DNA from: Rhizopus arrhizus
Taxonomy: Eukaryota > Mucoromycota > Mucoromycetes > Mucorales > Rhizopodaceae
NCBI GenBank assembly: GCA_024220505.1
Contig: JAKZZE010000011.1
Span: forward strand, 992,001 to 1,056,000
DNA: 64,000 bases
Reading direction: 5' to 3'
Shown piece after piece: positions 1 to 11,107 of the stretch; the stretch's first letter is position 1; every line of letters starts with the position of its first letter. The notes below the pieces were generated by a model, which was not told the DNA's origin, made no database searches, and worked only from the letters and a program-made list of their open reading frames with translations. The position numbers and the translations under genes were made by a program.

Positions 1-196
1 CTATTTATTAAGTAAGAAAAAGGAGAGGAACTAATAATTTTTTTTTGTAAAACGTGTTTATTCGAGTGACGTACTGTGACGTGCACTATTAATTGAGAGA
101 TGATACAAAATAAATGAAATGAAATGGATGAAAATATAGAAAAATAATATGGTGTGTAGAATCGTGAGAGCAACGAAGAATCAAAACTTGGAATGA

Positions 197-349
197 CTAG
201 ACAACAGGATGAGGCTGGCGAGAACGACGTGGTTGTGCTAGCTTATTCTCAGCATGCATACGTCGAAGCATTTGTGTAGCACGCGCAGCAGCTTCATCAG
301 GCCAGAAAGGTTTATCATCAAAAATGTGTTTCCAATGGGCTTGCCATAG
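197..349 (-). pseudogene. C-terminal tail of a LINE-type reverse transcriptase
   Basis: Reading the minus strand, a short open stretch of about 50 codons runs to a TAG at 199-197. It begins with LWQAHWKHIFDDKPF and ends in a basic tail. The same kind of segment (IWKAHWQQFFEQTPV) follows the zinc-knuckle-like end of a reverse transcriptase relic near 30.7 kb, so I assign both to the far C-terminus of the same non-LTR retrotransposon family. Nothing of the catalytic domain is present here. It looks like a 5'-truncated insertion or a fragment. The family name is inference from motif resemblance. Confidence 0.45.
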
Positions 350-394
350 AGGAACTAATAATTAGAATGAACCCTGGATTATATCGTCTGATTA

Positions 395-868
395 TTAATT
401 GTATAGTCTGACGTAGGCTGGACTAAGATGAATAATAAAATAATAAATAAAGACATCATTAATGACCAAACATGACAAATCGTACAAATTGGATATTAAT
501 GCAACAACCGCATTAATCACGGCCCTTTCGTTCGTTTCGGCGATCCGAGAGCAGTTAAGCAAGTCAATTTTTGCTTTTTCTTCGTCAATTTGGTCATCCG
601 TATATTTTTGAATGATGGCTATGACCTGGCAAAGAATTTGTGGGTTGAAAGTGCAACGACTGTAGGAACCGATGACATGAGCATGCATGGATCGCAAAAG
701 GTCGGATGGAAAGATATCCACAGGAAAACTTTGGTAATTGTATCGTTTTTGTAATACAAGTACACCGGACATGGACAATAGCCCATTGAAGTTACCATCC
801 ATGGTGAAGCTGGCAGTTTTAGATTTGTCGAGACACGATTGTCGATAGATCGAATCTATTCTCATCAA
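395..868 (-). CDS. unknown protein, possible fragment of a lineage-specific repeated family
   Basis: This is an open frame of 157 codons with no recognisable domain. It has a hydrophilic N-terminal half and a helical region (INAVVALISNLYDL) near residues 115-130, after which the frame runs into hydrophobic low-complexity sequence that may be intronic or junk. The segment NERAVINAVVALI weakly resembles TNRILLAVRNMVEAL in the broken RPD/ExK gene at 63.6 kb, which would make it an N-terminal piece of that family. This is speculative. It sits directly against the truncated stomatin fragment on the other strand, so one of the two was probably placed here by rearrangement. Confidence 0.3.
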   Translation of the reverse strand: MMRIDSIYRQSCLDKSKTASFTMDGNFNGLLSMSGVLVLQKRYNYQSFPVDIFPSDLLRSMHAHVIGSYSRCTFNPQILCQVIAIIQKYTDDQIDEEKAKIDLLNCSRIAETNERAVINAVVALISNLYDLSCLVINDVFIYYFIIHLSPAYVRLYN

Positions 869-1193
869 AGACTTTAGCTTTTCAAAAGAACTTCAGGAAT
901 CACTTTCTGCAGCTGCTCAAGCAAAACGTACAGGGCAATCCAAAGTCATTACAGCTAGGGCTGAGGTGGACGCAGTCAAGTTGATGAGAGAGGCTGCTGA
1001 TATTCTTAGCACTTCATCAGCCATGCAAATTAGATACCTTGATACACTGACCAATCTTTCAAAGGCCCCAGGTACCAGTGTTGTCTTTTTGCCTCCTTCA
1101 AAGGATGAATCTACTTATTTCAAGGATGGTGAAGGCCAGATGGCCTCAGTTGGTGCCCTTCAGGCACAGAACTATTTAAATATAGCCAATTAG
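853..1193 (+). pseudogene. stomatin (SPFH/band 7) C-terminal fragment
   Basis: The frame reads ESILIKDFSFSKELQESL, then AAQAKRTGQSKVITARAEVD and KLMREAADILSTSSAMQIRY, ending in a hydrophilic tail and a TAA. This is the conserved C-terminal half of the SPFH domain plus the coiled helix and oligomerisation segment of stomatin-type membrane scaffolds. No upstream stomatin sequence is visible: the frame hits a stop just before 853, and sequence to the left is an unrelated ORF on the other strand. A 3' splice site at TAG 850-852 is possible, but I find no matching upstream exon. I call it a 5'-truncated copy; expression is doubtful. It could instead be the last exon of a gene whose other exons lie beyond the left edge. 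Confidence 0.75.
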
Positions 1194-1502
1194 GTATCAT
1201 TAAATGAATTATACTACGTTTATTCTATTTTTAAGAAAAATAAAATTTAAAATATAAGAGTAAAACGGCTTTCATTGTGAAATGTGTTTAAAGTTATTCT
1301 ATTATTAAAATTTCAATTCAAAACTGGATTCATAAATAAAAAGGGAAAGTAAGAGAAACTTTACATTATCAAAATATTATATTTTATGCTATCTATAATG
1401 CCGCTTTTCTTTTCGGACATTGCAGGAGATTAAAAGCTCGTTGTACACTGTATGTTTAGTGCTTTAATAAACATGGATAAAGCGTTACAATCTAAAGCTT
1501 TC

Positions 1503-1509
1503 TGACTCA
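1503..1509 (+). promoter_or_regulatory. GCN4/CPC1-type site upstream of TRP5
   Basis: TGACTCA lies about 100 bp before the TRP5 start codon. It is the palindromic core bound by bZIP activators of general amino-acid control (Gcn4 in yeast, CPC1/CpcA in filamentous fungi), which is known to regulate tryptophan genes. The site is seen directly; its use here is inference. Confidence 0.55.
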
Positions 1510-1609
1510 TTTGCCCTTCCAATCAAATAAGCTTTTGATATTTTCCGTACAAATCTGAGTTTTGTTCTTTTGTATCTTCTTTACTTTTTTTTTTGGTTAC
1601 TGAAATATT

Positions 1610-3864
1610 ATGTCTGCTGAGCTTTGTAACGTGTTTAAAGCCGCTAAAGAACAAAGTAACAAAAGAAAGTATAGGGCAAGCAGGTTGAAACTGATTTACT
1701 ACTTTAATAGAGCGTCCAGCTTTTATTGGTTTTATTACTGCTGGATATCCTACATACACTGACACAATAGAGACTTTACTAGCTTTGGAAAGAGGTGGAG
1801 CAGACGTTATTGAATTAGGTAACAGAAAATTAGATGGAAATTGATATGATAGACTCACAAGTGTATTTAAGGTATTCCTTTCACTGAAGCTGTTGCAGAT
1901 GGGCCTATTACTCAATACGCAAATGCAGTAATTTTTATACAACTTTATTTTTATAACTTTAATACAAAATCAATTTTTTATAGCAATCACTTAAACATGG
2001 TACAGACGTTTCTTTATGCCTCCAAATGGTCCGCGATGCACGTTTCCAAGGGCTCAAAACCCCTATTATCTTGACCGGATATTATAACTCGATATTTGCT
2101 TATGGAGAAGAGAAGGCTGTACAAGACAGTAAAGAGGCAGGTGTCAGTGGATACATTTTGGTTGACTTACCACCTGAAGAATCGCAAAACTTTCGCAACC
2201 ACTGTTCTAAACATGGATTGACCAATATCCCATTCATTGCACCTAACACTACCGAAAGTCGAATCAATCTCTTGACAAGCGTTGCAGACTCATTTGCTTA
2301 TCTCATGACGGGTGATCCTCGGATGAAAGAAGGTCTTTCAGAGTTTACTTCTCGCATTAAGCAACATACTTCCGTTCCGTTGACTGTCGGATTTGATCTG
2401 TGGAATCGTAAAGAGTTTCTTGAGATGGGTGCTCATGTAGAAGGTGTGGTAGTTACTTCTCAATTAACCAGCGTGATGAAGGAAGCTCTTGAACATAATC
2501 AAAACCCTGCCAAAGCTGTAGAAGAATATGTTACTGAGCTTGTTGGGCATAAGGAGAAAGTCTTTGAGTCACAAGGTGAAGTCAATTCGCTTAATAACGA
2601 AGTTAATACTACTGCTATTCACGAAACTCTCTCCTCTGATAACAGCATAGGTGACTTTTATCAAATGCAAACTCGGTTTGGTGACTTTGGTGGCGCCTAT
2701 GTTCCCGAAGCTCTTGTCCAATGCCTTAAACAGCTCGAGACCTGTTTTGTTGACGCTCTGAATGACCCTGCATTCAAAGCAGAATTCGAATCTTATTACG
2801 ATTATATTTCCCGTCCTTCTCAACTTCAATTCGCCAATCGACTGACCAAAGAAATCGGTGGTGCTCGTATCTGGTTAAAGCGTGAAGATCTCAATCATAC
2901 AGGCTCTCACAAAATCAATAATGCCGTAGGTCAAATCCTGCTAGCCAAACGTCTAGGAAAAACACGTGTTGTTGCTGAGACTGGAGCTGGGCAGCATGGT
3001 GTAGCAACCGCGACTGTCTGTGCCAAGTTTGGTCTAGAATGTTGCATCTACATGGGTGAAGAAGATTGCCGTCGCCAGGCTTTGAACGTGTTTCGGATGA
3101 GAATGTTGGGCGCAACCGTAGTTCCGGTCCAAGAGGGTTCCAGAACTTTGAAGGATGCGGTCAATGCCGCGATGCGTGATTGGGTTGGTAATATGGCCAC
3201 AACATATTTCTTGGTAGGCTCAGCGATTGGACCTCACCCATTCCCAACCATTGTACGTGAATTTCAATCAGTAATTGGTAAAGAGACGAAGCGACAGATG
3301 CTTGAAAAAGCAGGTAAATTACCTGATGCTGTAGTGGCCTGCTGTGGGGGTGGATCGAACGCGATTGGCATGTTTCATGCCTTTGTTGAAGAAAAGACAG
3401 TTCGTTTGGTAGGTGTTGAAGGAGGTGGTGATGGTGTGGACACTCAAAAGCATGCTGCAACACTTACATTGGGTATACCGGGTGTCTTTCACGGTACACG
3501 TACCTATCTTTTGCAAGATGCCAAAGGCCAAATTTCTGAAACAAACTCGATCAGTGCTGGCTTAGATTATCCAGGCATTGGACCCGAACATTCTTACTTG
3601 AAGGATTGTGGAAGGGCTGAATATCGTGTGGCTAATGATGCTCAGTGCTTGATTGGGTTCAGGAAGATGACACAATTAGAAGGTATCATTCCTGCCTTGG
3701 AATCATCTCATGCTATCTATGGTGCTATTGAATTAGCCAAAGAACTTACGAAAGATAAAGATATTGTGATTTGTCTCTCCGGTAGAGGCGATAAAGATAT
3801 GCATACTGTAGCTGAAGTATTGCCCAAGCTAGGACCCAAGATCGATTGGGATTTACGTTTCTAA
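1610..3864 (+). CDS. TRP5: bifunctional tryptophan synthase (alpha-beta fusion)
   Basis: The enzyme makes tryptophan from indole-3-glycerol phosphate and serine in the cytosol. Suggested exons are 1610-1655, 1711-1818, 1872-1927 and 1984-3864, giving 696 residues (yeast Trp5 is 707). The TrpA-like domain fills residues 1-260, with the catalytic pair equivalent to E49 and D60 present in VIELG and VADGP. The TrpB-like domain starts near [12 protein letters not shown] and is fully conserved: PLP lysine in [20 protein letters not shown], phosphate loop [10 protein letters not shown], and the C-terminal SGRGDKD. Oddity: the alpha domain has lost or changed the loop-6 segment (YLMTGDPRM), the GFGIS motif (GFDLW) and the GS phosphate motif (VTSQL). 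The start codon matches the conserved MS.EL N-terminus. A TGACTCA site lies about 100 bp upstream. It converges on VPS68. Confidence 0.96.
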
Positions 3865-3919
3865 ATTAGCCTTTTTTATCCATCGTGTTCATCCTTTTTT
3901 ATTTAATAAAAACACGTCA

Positions 3920-4687
3920 TTAAACAATAAGTTGGTAATTTTGTTCTGCATTATTTTGTGCAATCCATAAGATGACAGTACTTTATGCATTATTCAATAT
4001 TGATTTGCATGAATAAATTTAATTTACCTCAGCATGATAAGTATACATTGAATTACATCTGTTATTCCAAGATATATGTTGAATATATCCAAGTTTTCTT
4101 TATAAATGTATTTAATCACCAAGACAGCCTTTTTTATATATCAATTATGATTTTTCCTAATGATCAACTCACACACATATCACATATCACTATTTTACCA
4201 CTGAACCTGATACTCCACCTGCCACCATTGTAAAACCCTAATAAAGTGATTCAATTTCATTTTCATTTTATATACTGTGGTCTATTCAAATGGCTTACTA
4301 TGAACAAAAAAAACCTAACTCTCCACACAACGTGCTCATCGTATCCATTTCCTTGAAGGGTTTCTTTATTAATTAAATTTATTCTATGCCCGAAATATAA
4401 GAAACAGAACACTTTAGTTTTTTATTTACGTGATCAATCCCAAGGTTGCAATTATACCAGGCATCCAATCTTCAATTCCTACATCAATTCTTTTGTCATG
4501 TAAAGTTGCTAATGTTATTGTGCCATCAATGAACATCCACCAACCCAATGCAAACTAAAGGTATCAGCCTCAAGTTCATTTTTCTTAATTAAACTTGTAC
4601 CAATAAACTGGCCACATAAACTGCAATTCGTTTCCCTTTATCACTGAAAGAAAGGCAACCATGACCACCATAAACAAAGATATTCAT
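3920..4687 (-). CDS. VPS68: VPS68/TMEM50 (UPF0220) family membrane protein
   Basis: A six-exon gene with very short exons that encodes 165 residues. Suggested exons on the minus strand are 4687-4601, 4554-4430, 4383-4299, 4237-4199, 4128-4028 and 3980-3920. All junctions are GT..AG and the frame stays open throughout. The protein shows the family hallmarks in order: GKRIAVYVASLL joined to FALGWWMFIDG, IEDWMPGIIATLGLI, RVRFFLFI joined to GFTMVAGGVSGSV, and DVIQCILIMLSTVILW near the end, giving four membrane segments. Yeast Vps68 acts with Vps55 in late endosome-to-vacuole traffic; TMEM50 proteins are the animal relatives. It is convergent with TRP5, 55 bp away. The assignment rests on spliced motif order rather than on one long ORF. 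Confidence 0.86.
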
Positions 4688-4719
4688 AATTTTATTATGG
4701 AAAAAAAAAACTGAAAAAA

Positions 4720-6550
4720 TTAAAATTGAGCAAAACCAAACCTTGAATGTTTACGTACAGGCGAATCAAACAAGTTTGTACTATTGTTTCTCAATATTTG
4801 ATGAGAAAATGGGTTGAATGTGCCTGTATATTGTGGTGTAGGGACAGATTGTGTAAGATATTCAAGTGGTGATATGTCATCATCCTTAATAGACAATTTT
4901 TCTATGGGAGGCGGTGTGATGGGCGTTTGGTTGTGTAAACCAGCTATGCCTACAGGCTCTTCTTCTTTCGTCAGTCTTGGTAAACATACTTCATCAAATG
5001 CGTTGCCTAATACAAAATAAACAAGACCATCAAATGAGCAATCGTCCTCTGTTTCATTATCTTCATCCTCTTCTTCTAACTCTTGGTGAATATCAGCACC
5101 ATTCGTTTTTTGATGATGCCCTTCTTCTTTTCTTTGCTTGTGAAGTAATTCTTTACGTTTCTTCTTTTCTAATTTTCTTTTGGTGACAATAGGTGAAGCT
5201 TGTTGCTTTTGTTGTTGAGCTACAGCCACAGATAGAGGAGGACCAAAGGCATCCGGTGTCAGTGTACGATCAGCATTGGTGGTAGGTGTACCAGGAGTAC
5301 TTGTTTTACCCCAAGAAGCAGAAGCAGGAAGCGCTGAACGTTCATCATCTATAGTTGTTGTCTTTTTGTGAGCATAAGACGATACAGGAGGGAAATCAGA
5401 ACTAGAAACGGAAGGTGAGCTGTACTGTGATGATCTTGGATAATCATCATCATCATCGTCATTTCCATTGTTATCGTAAGACATTTGATCTCTCATACGA
5501 TGTTTACTACTTATTGTGTTAGAGTACAGTTACAGTTCCTTTTATGTTATCTTATTTTACCCAGTAGCTAATTCTTCTTTTGATATTGTGTCAGCATCTT
5601 CTCCTGGTTCATGCAAATATAAACAATTTGGATTTGGACATGTCATATTGCGAAGATAATAAGTACAGTATTTAGTTGTACCATAAGAAGCCCTAATAAC
5701 ACTGTTAAAGAAAAAACAAAAGTAAACGTTGCTTATATGTACCGTAATATTCTTCCAGCCATCACACTACCATCTACTGCATAAATAGCTTTAGTCGCAT
5801 CTTCTTTTCTAACATATGTAACATAAACAGCAGCACTTGGTTGCATTGAAGTAGCACCATTAGCATGTGAAGTAGGAGCAATTTGTCTCTTATTGATTAC
5901 AATCTTGGCAATTTTACCAAACTGACCAAAATAATCACTAGATCTTATTGTCTATGATATTATAAGCAAACAATAAAAAACTAAATGATGCCATTGCTTT
6001 TCTTTTTCTTATTTTTACCTCTTCTGTGGCTAATTTAGGATGAAGGCCAATAATATAGACAAGATTCTTTTGAACAACCCTCATACTAGCCAAATGTCGG
6101 CGATTGGCTACTTCCATGTCCTTTTGCTGCCGTTCCTTTTCCTTTTTTTCTCTTCTAATTCTTTGGATTCTGTAAAAAAAAGGGGGTTGGTCTAAGAAAA
6201 TTAGCATATAGATCTGTTTCTTACTCATCAGCACTAATGGGCTCAAATTCTGCAATTTGCTCAGAATATTCTCTTCGACTAAGAACATAGAATGTATCAG
6301 AAAGATAAAAGGAAAATAAAGTGTACAAAATGACATTTACCAAGCAGGGCATCTTCCATTCAAGTTTTCTCTAATGTGATGCCAACAAAATCTACAAATC
6401 TGTCCATGCTATTTTAGTATTCGAGCTTTTTGTTCCTTTTTAAGTAATAACCTGATAGCCACAAGGACAAGGTCTAAAATTTCTATCAGCAATATCTAAT
6501 TCCTCCATACAAAGAGGACATTCAAGTTCTTCTTCATCAGAGCTGTACAT
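4720..6550 (-). CDS. NOT4: CCR4-NOT complex E3 ubiquitin ligase Not4/CNOT4
   Basis: Seven exons: 6550-6452, 6399-6341, 6278-6225, 6169-6019, 5951-5743, 5692-5561 and 5506-4720. The N-terminus carries the C4C4 RING typical of Not4 (CPLC, CPCGYQ, CRFCWH, CPAC), a basic helical linker, then the RRM with VVQKNLVYIIGL and SSDYFGQFGKI. A CCCH-type finger follows (YCTYYLRNMTC, CLYLHE). The last exon encodes a long low-complexity tail rich in Ser, Gln, Lys and acidic runs with no known domain. Not4 ubiquitylates ribosomal and other substrates and links the CCR4-NOT deadenylase to translation quality control. The poly-Asp and HKQRKEEGHH stretches suggest a disordered tail. The start codon precedes an acidic leader directly before the RING. 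Confidence 0.95.
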
Positions 6551-6633
6551 TTTTAATTAATTAAAAGAAAAAAAAAAGGTTCATTGTTGATAACCACAAG
6601 GCAAATTGTTGTTCATAACTCCGATAGTTTATT

Positions 6634-8976
6634 TTATTTATGTTTTTTACTCTTCTTTTTTTTCTTCTTTTTCTTTAAACTTGTAGTTACTGGTTCTTCC
6701 GATGTTAAACTCTCAAAAAGAATATCAACAGGAGGGCCTGATTCACTTTGTGAAGAAGATAGGGATTGATCTGAATTTCTACGCGATAAATATTCAGAAG
6801 GTGTTTCAAATCCTTCTTCTCTTTCTATCCCTGTACTATTAAATCCCAAGCTATAAGCAACTACCAAGAAATATTAGTATCCACTGTGTAAGATATATAC
6901 AGATAACACATACATTCACTTCCCAAATCAATACCGTCATGCTCTGTATCATTGATATTTGTGATCAAAGGTATTGTGCCAGCATAAGGCGAAAAATGAG
7001 TGACTTGGATAGGTGGACTAGGACCAACATGAGCCGGTGGACGAGGACAGGCGTCCAATTTCCAAGAATAAATGTGTTGAAGTTGAGTGAGGGTATCATT
7101 TCTTAATGTAGGTAAAAATTGCTGATAGCCTGTGTGATGCATTATCATTTGTGTCAACATTTTAGATTGCTGAGAGTCAGTCATTAATCTTAGATGATTT
7201 AACATAAGCAAAGCATATCCACGAATATCTATTCACAATTAATTCACTAATATCCCAATAATGTATTATTATATACCTGTTCGCTTTGATTTGTCTTGAT
7301 ATTCTTGAATTAATCTTTGTATTAAACAGGGTTTACTTATGATAGCAGTGATGGTTAACTCATCATTCGAGGTCAAGATTAAGCTGAACATTCTATAGAA
7401 CAACGTGTGATAGATATTGCTTGATCTATTCTGAATGTTAGTCAAAATGATACATAAAAATAAAATAAACATACGATTTTTCAAAAAATGAGTTAACAAG
7501 GATTTCCCAAAAATCAGCGTGAATAGACGCCAGCATCTGTGATTTTTCATTCCTATTGAACAATATTTGATACACAATCTCCAATAAATCAATATCAGAC
7601 GTTGTTAAAGGGTATCTATTATAAATATAAATCATAGTGTACAATAACAGGATATGTGTACATACTCTTTAGTATTACATGTCTGTCCACGGTCATTGAT
7701 GATGAGTAAAGAAAGCTGAGATAAATAGTTTGAAAGCAATTCTTGTGACCTGATAGAAACTAAATAAAGTGGACCTTGCACAGGTGTAGATGAAGCCCTT
7801 GAATTCAATATTCCACTATTTTATGTGTTAGTATTCACATGTTATTACATATAATCATCCGTGTTTACCTTTTTACTAGTAATTTAACAATGTGTATTGT
7901 CTGCTTACGTATTTTACAAGGTGGGTTGTCTACTATTTGCTTTACTAACACTTGTATCATATCTGCATCTAATGCTTTGAGTAAAATATCCCCATTTTCT
8001 ACTTGAGATGATTCTTCAATAATACGTATAAAAAATTCTTGACATGCTTCTACAAATTTTGGATGATCTACTCTCCCCAATGAATATAAGTACAAAGAGT
8101 TAAGCAGTATTTAATAATATTTACTAGACATTTGTATAGCTTGAATAATCCACTCCAAGAACTTCAATTGGTGTAATTTATCATGACACTTTTCTCGCTG
8201 ACCCTTTGTTTCTGGATTGATATCTCGAATAAAGATTAAGCTCAAAATAGAGTCCATGACTGGACTTTCTGTCAAGTAAGGTAGCATGAAATCGAATAGA
8301 ATAGTAGCATCATTGGATAATATAACAAATTCAAGCATATCACAAGGATATCTTCTGATGAAGTGTTGAAAAATCCTATAAAAGTGATTGAAGTTTCCTT
8401 GACTATTGGGTAAGAATAGATCAAACAAGTGGTTAACTAATGAAAGTTTGTTATCATATATATAGTGTATATCATAAACAGGGTTTTACCAATTGTGTGA
8501 AATTTTGCATTTTGAATCCACAAATGATTGGCTGTTGTACCAGACAAAATTTCCATAGCATGATACGATCTTTTTAATGCCTCCACATTTTCTGTATCTC
8601 TTGTGTGCAAAGCATGCTTTAACTTGCTTTCAAGACTACACTTATTTAATTCAATTGATTCTTGCGTTGAATCAAGCCTTGTTATATGCGTCATTAATAG
8701 TTCCATCATGCCTTATTGTATACATTAAATATTTCATTTGTCAACACTAATAAAAAGAAGAATACCTTCAAGGAATAACACATTGACTATCTTTCCATCA
8801 AGTCTTGGTGTTGAAAATTGAAGTAATTTTTCAATCAAGGCAATCGAAGTTGCTTTATAGTCTGTCATTTTCTCTGTTACTTGTACTCTTTCTTCAACAA
8901 CATCCTTCATTTCAACATCAGCCATTTTCTCTCTTTCCCCACCCCCTTCTTCATCACTTTTTAAGGAAATATCCAT
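6634..8976 (-). CDS. SAPS-domain phosphatase regulatory subunit (SIT4-associated / PP6R-like)
   Basis: At least eight exons with GT..AG junctions join into one helical-repeat protein of roughly 700 residues. The segment MLEFVILSNDATILFD, then LPYLTESPVMDSILSLI, followed by LKFLEWIIQAIQ matches the pattern of the SAPS domain in yeast Sap155/185/190 and human PPP6R proteins. Those proteins bind the Sit4/PP6 catalytic subunit and direct it in cell-cycle and nutrient signalling. The N-terminal 35 residues are acidic and unrelated. The C-terminus is Ser-rich and ends in a long lysine run (KKKKKKKKSKKHK). Exon 1 is 8976-8766, exon 2 is 8711-8490, exon 3 starts at 8436, and the last exon follows a TAG at about 6865. 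Another HEAT/Arm-repeat protein is the alternative. Confidence 0.72.
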
Positions 8977-9090
8977 AGAACAAATACACGTAAAAAAAAA
9001 TAAGAAAGTAAAAGAAAAGAGAGAAAAAGAGAAAAGAAAAAAAGCTGTACACTTTTTAAAAGAGCTGAACTGAAAAAGCAGTCCTCCTAT

Positions 9091-10071
9091 TTATTTCCTT
9101 TTTAAAGCATCTAATCTTTTTGCTAATGCATCAAAATCATTTGGATCACTATTGGTTGTGTCTATTTTCTTTATAGGTGAATTGGAGGGTATTTCAGGTA
9201 AATCAAGTTGGCTGTCCAACAGGTCATTATTTTGCAAAGAAGGAAGTATCTATTTTTGTTAATTATAGTAAGAACATCAGCAGTATTTATAATAGCTACA
9301 AACCTCTTTTTGGCCACCACTGCCACGATCGTTATTATCATCGTCATCATTATCAATGTCTTCTTTTAACACCTTCTCTTCCTCTACATGTTCAATCAAA
9401 TCAGATTTCCACTTAATATCATATATTTTAGCAATTTCTTCAAGGTAACGTTCTACTAAATACGAATCGGGTACACTTGCTTGTAATTTTATAATAATCT
9501 ATTTTGGCTTAGTTATAAGGATACAAAAGGCTAGTAATTTACCCTTGGGTTAACTAATCCATCTTTATCTTCCATAGCATTTAACATGAACTCTTTTCCA
9601 AACTTGGATGCTAATTGATCTCTTACCTACTATTTGTTTTAATACAATAGATTACATATAATAACTACATTTATTACCAGGCTTAGTTCTTTCACTTCTG
9701 CTAATCTTGGTGCTGCCCAAATAAGCGTGTTCACTGCTTCAGCGATACTTGTCTCACACGTCCTATTCAAGCAAGTTAAGCTACTTTATGTGTTGTAGTT
9801 ATTTTACGAATTACTTGTAAGCTTCTAATAAACCAAAACGAGCTAATAATAGGTCACAGTAAAGTTCCAAATTTTCCATGGCTTCAATAACCATGTCGTC
9901 TCGAATGACATGTTCAATACGAACTCTTGCGCTCTCTATTTTTCCTTTTTCTAAGTAAGTGCCAATCTCTCTTCTTTGTTGTTGATTTAAAGAGGTCTTT
10001 TTGGCTTGTAACATTTTTAGTCTGTTGATAGACAACTTGAGTTGTACCTTGAGTCGTGTGGGATTAAACAT
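9091..10071 (-). CDS. IST1: IST1, ESCRT-III-associated regulator
   Basis: Five exons (10071-9815, 9762-9678, 9626-9543, 9498-9304, 9249-9091) encode 259 residues. The IST1 domain occupies the first 180 or so: LKVQLKLSINRLKMLQAKK, ARVRIEHVIRDD, YCDLLLARFGLLEAYK, LIWAAPRLAEVKEL and LVERYLEEIAKIYDI all follow the family order. IST1 binds Did2 and Vps4 and tunes ESCRT-III disassembly at endosomes and in cytokinesis. The remaining tail is acidic (a run of Asp and Asn) and ends in a short helix (FDALAKRLEALKRK) that may be the MIT-interacting motif. The start chosen is the ATG giving MFNPTRLK. It is divergent from STE14 with 139 bp between the start codons. Confidence 0.95.
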
Positions 10072-10210
10072 GATAAACAAAGAGGTAAAAACAAAAGAGC
10101 CTCTCCCCCTTTTTTTTTTTGTTTGACATCATGCTTAAATGCACGTGATGGACTGTCTTTTTATTTATTTACTTCACCTTCCGCTTTCTTTTTTCTTTTT
10201 TATTAACAAG

Positions 10211-11107
10211 ATGAATCAAGAGGATTCAAATGATGCTCGCTTAGAAAGGATATTAAGAAATGCACAAAGAAACAAGATTGAATTATTTGATGGAAAGAAT
10301 AGTCCACAAAATATTTCAATTTATGGTTTTCTATTAGGAATAGTATGTGGTGGAGGATTTATATTTTCATTTTATGGCTCAATACCTCAACTTGGTTTAT
10401 TTTTATCTGCCTTGACTATCTTTCATTTTATGGAATATCTTTCTACTGCTTTATTTAATCCTCATACATTGACCCTTGATTGTAACTATAATAATAATCT
10501 TTGTACCATTTAAAAACTTATTCTTCTCTAGCTTATTTGATCAACCACGGTCGTCAATACCATGCAGCCCACACTGCTGCTTTTATAGAATTTTTCATAG
10601 AATATTATTTCTTTCCTCGATGGAAAACATTCAATTACATTAGTTATTTGGGTAATATACATAAATAATGAACCCATAAGCTGTTTGTGAACTCTCTTTC
10701 TGTAGGCTTGTTCCTGATCATCTTAGGTCAAGGATGTCGTACAATAGCCATGTTTTCAGCAAAACAAAATTTTTCTCATTATATAGTTGATCATAAAGAA
10801 AAAGATCATGTCTTAGTCACTCATGGTATATACAAGTAATGTCATTATATAATACATGTTGTATATGTTGTACTCATTATGCATACTTAGAATAATGAGG
10901 CATCCTTCTTATTTTGGGTTCTTTTGGTGGGCACTAGGTGCTCAATTGTTATTATTAAATCCTGTTTGCTTTGTCGGATTCATCTTTGTCCTTCAAAAGT
11001 TCTTTTCTGATCGTATCACTTATGAAGAACATACTTTACAACGTTTCTTTGGTCAAGAGTGGATAGAGTATAAAGCAAAAACATCAACTTGGATGCCATT
11101 CATTTAG
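10211..11107 (+). CDS. STE14: protein-S-isoprenylcysteine O-methyltransferase
   Basis: Four exons (10211-10481, 10532-10651, 10706-10835, 10891-11107) give 245 residues, close to yeast Ste14 (239). The enzyme methylates the prenylated C-terminal cysteine of Ras-type GTPases and mating pheromones at the ER. Seen in the sequence: N-terminal membrane helices, HFMEYLSTALFNP, the GQGCRTIAMFSAKQNFSH segment, the catalytic RHPSYFGFFWWALGAQ, and the C-terminal ITYEEHTLQRFFGQEWIEYK with the conserved E/R/F/Y pattern of ICMT enzymes. An in-frame ATG at 10139 would add 24 hydrophobic residues; I prefer the later ATG because the extension overlaps a pyrimidine-rich leader. Confidence 0.95.

Noticed and set aside
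3985..4233. 82-codon plus-strand ORF after TRP5
   Set aside because: It is the antisense of the VPS68 exons, which have strong family support on the minus strand.
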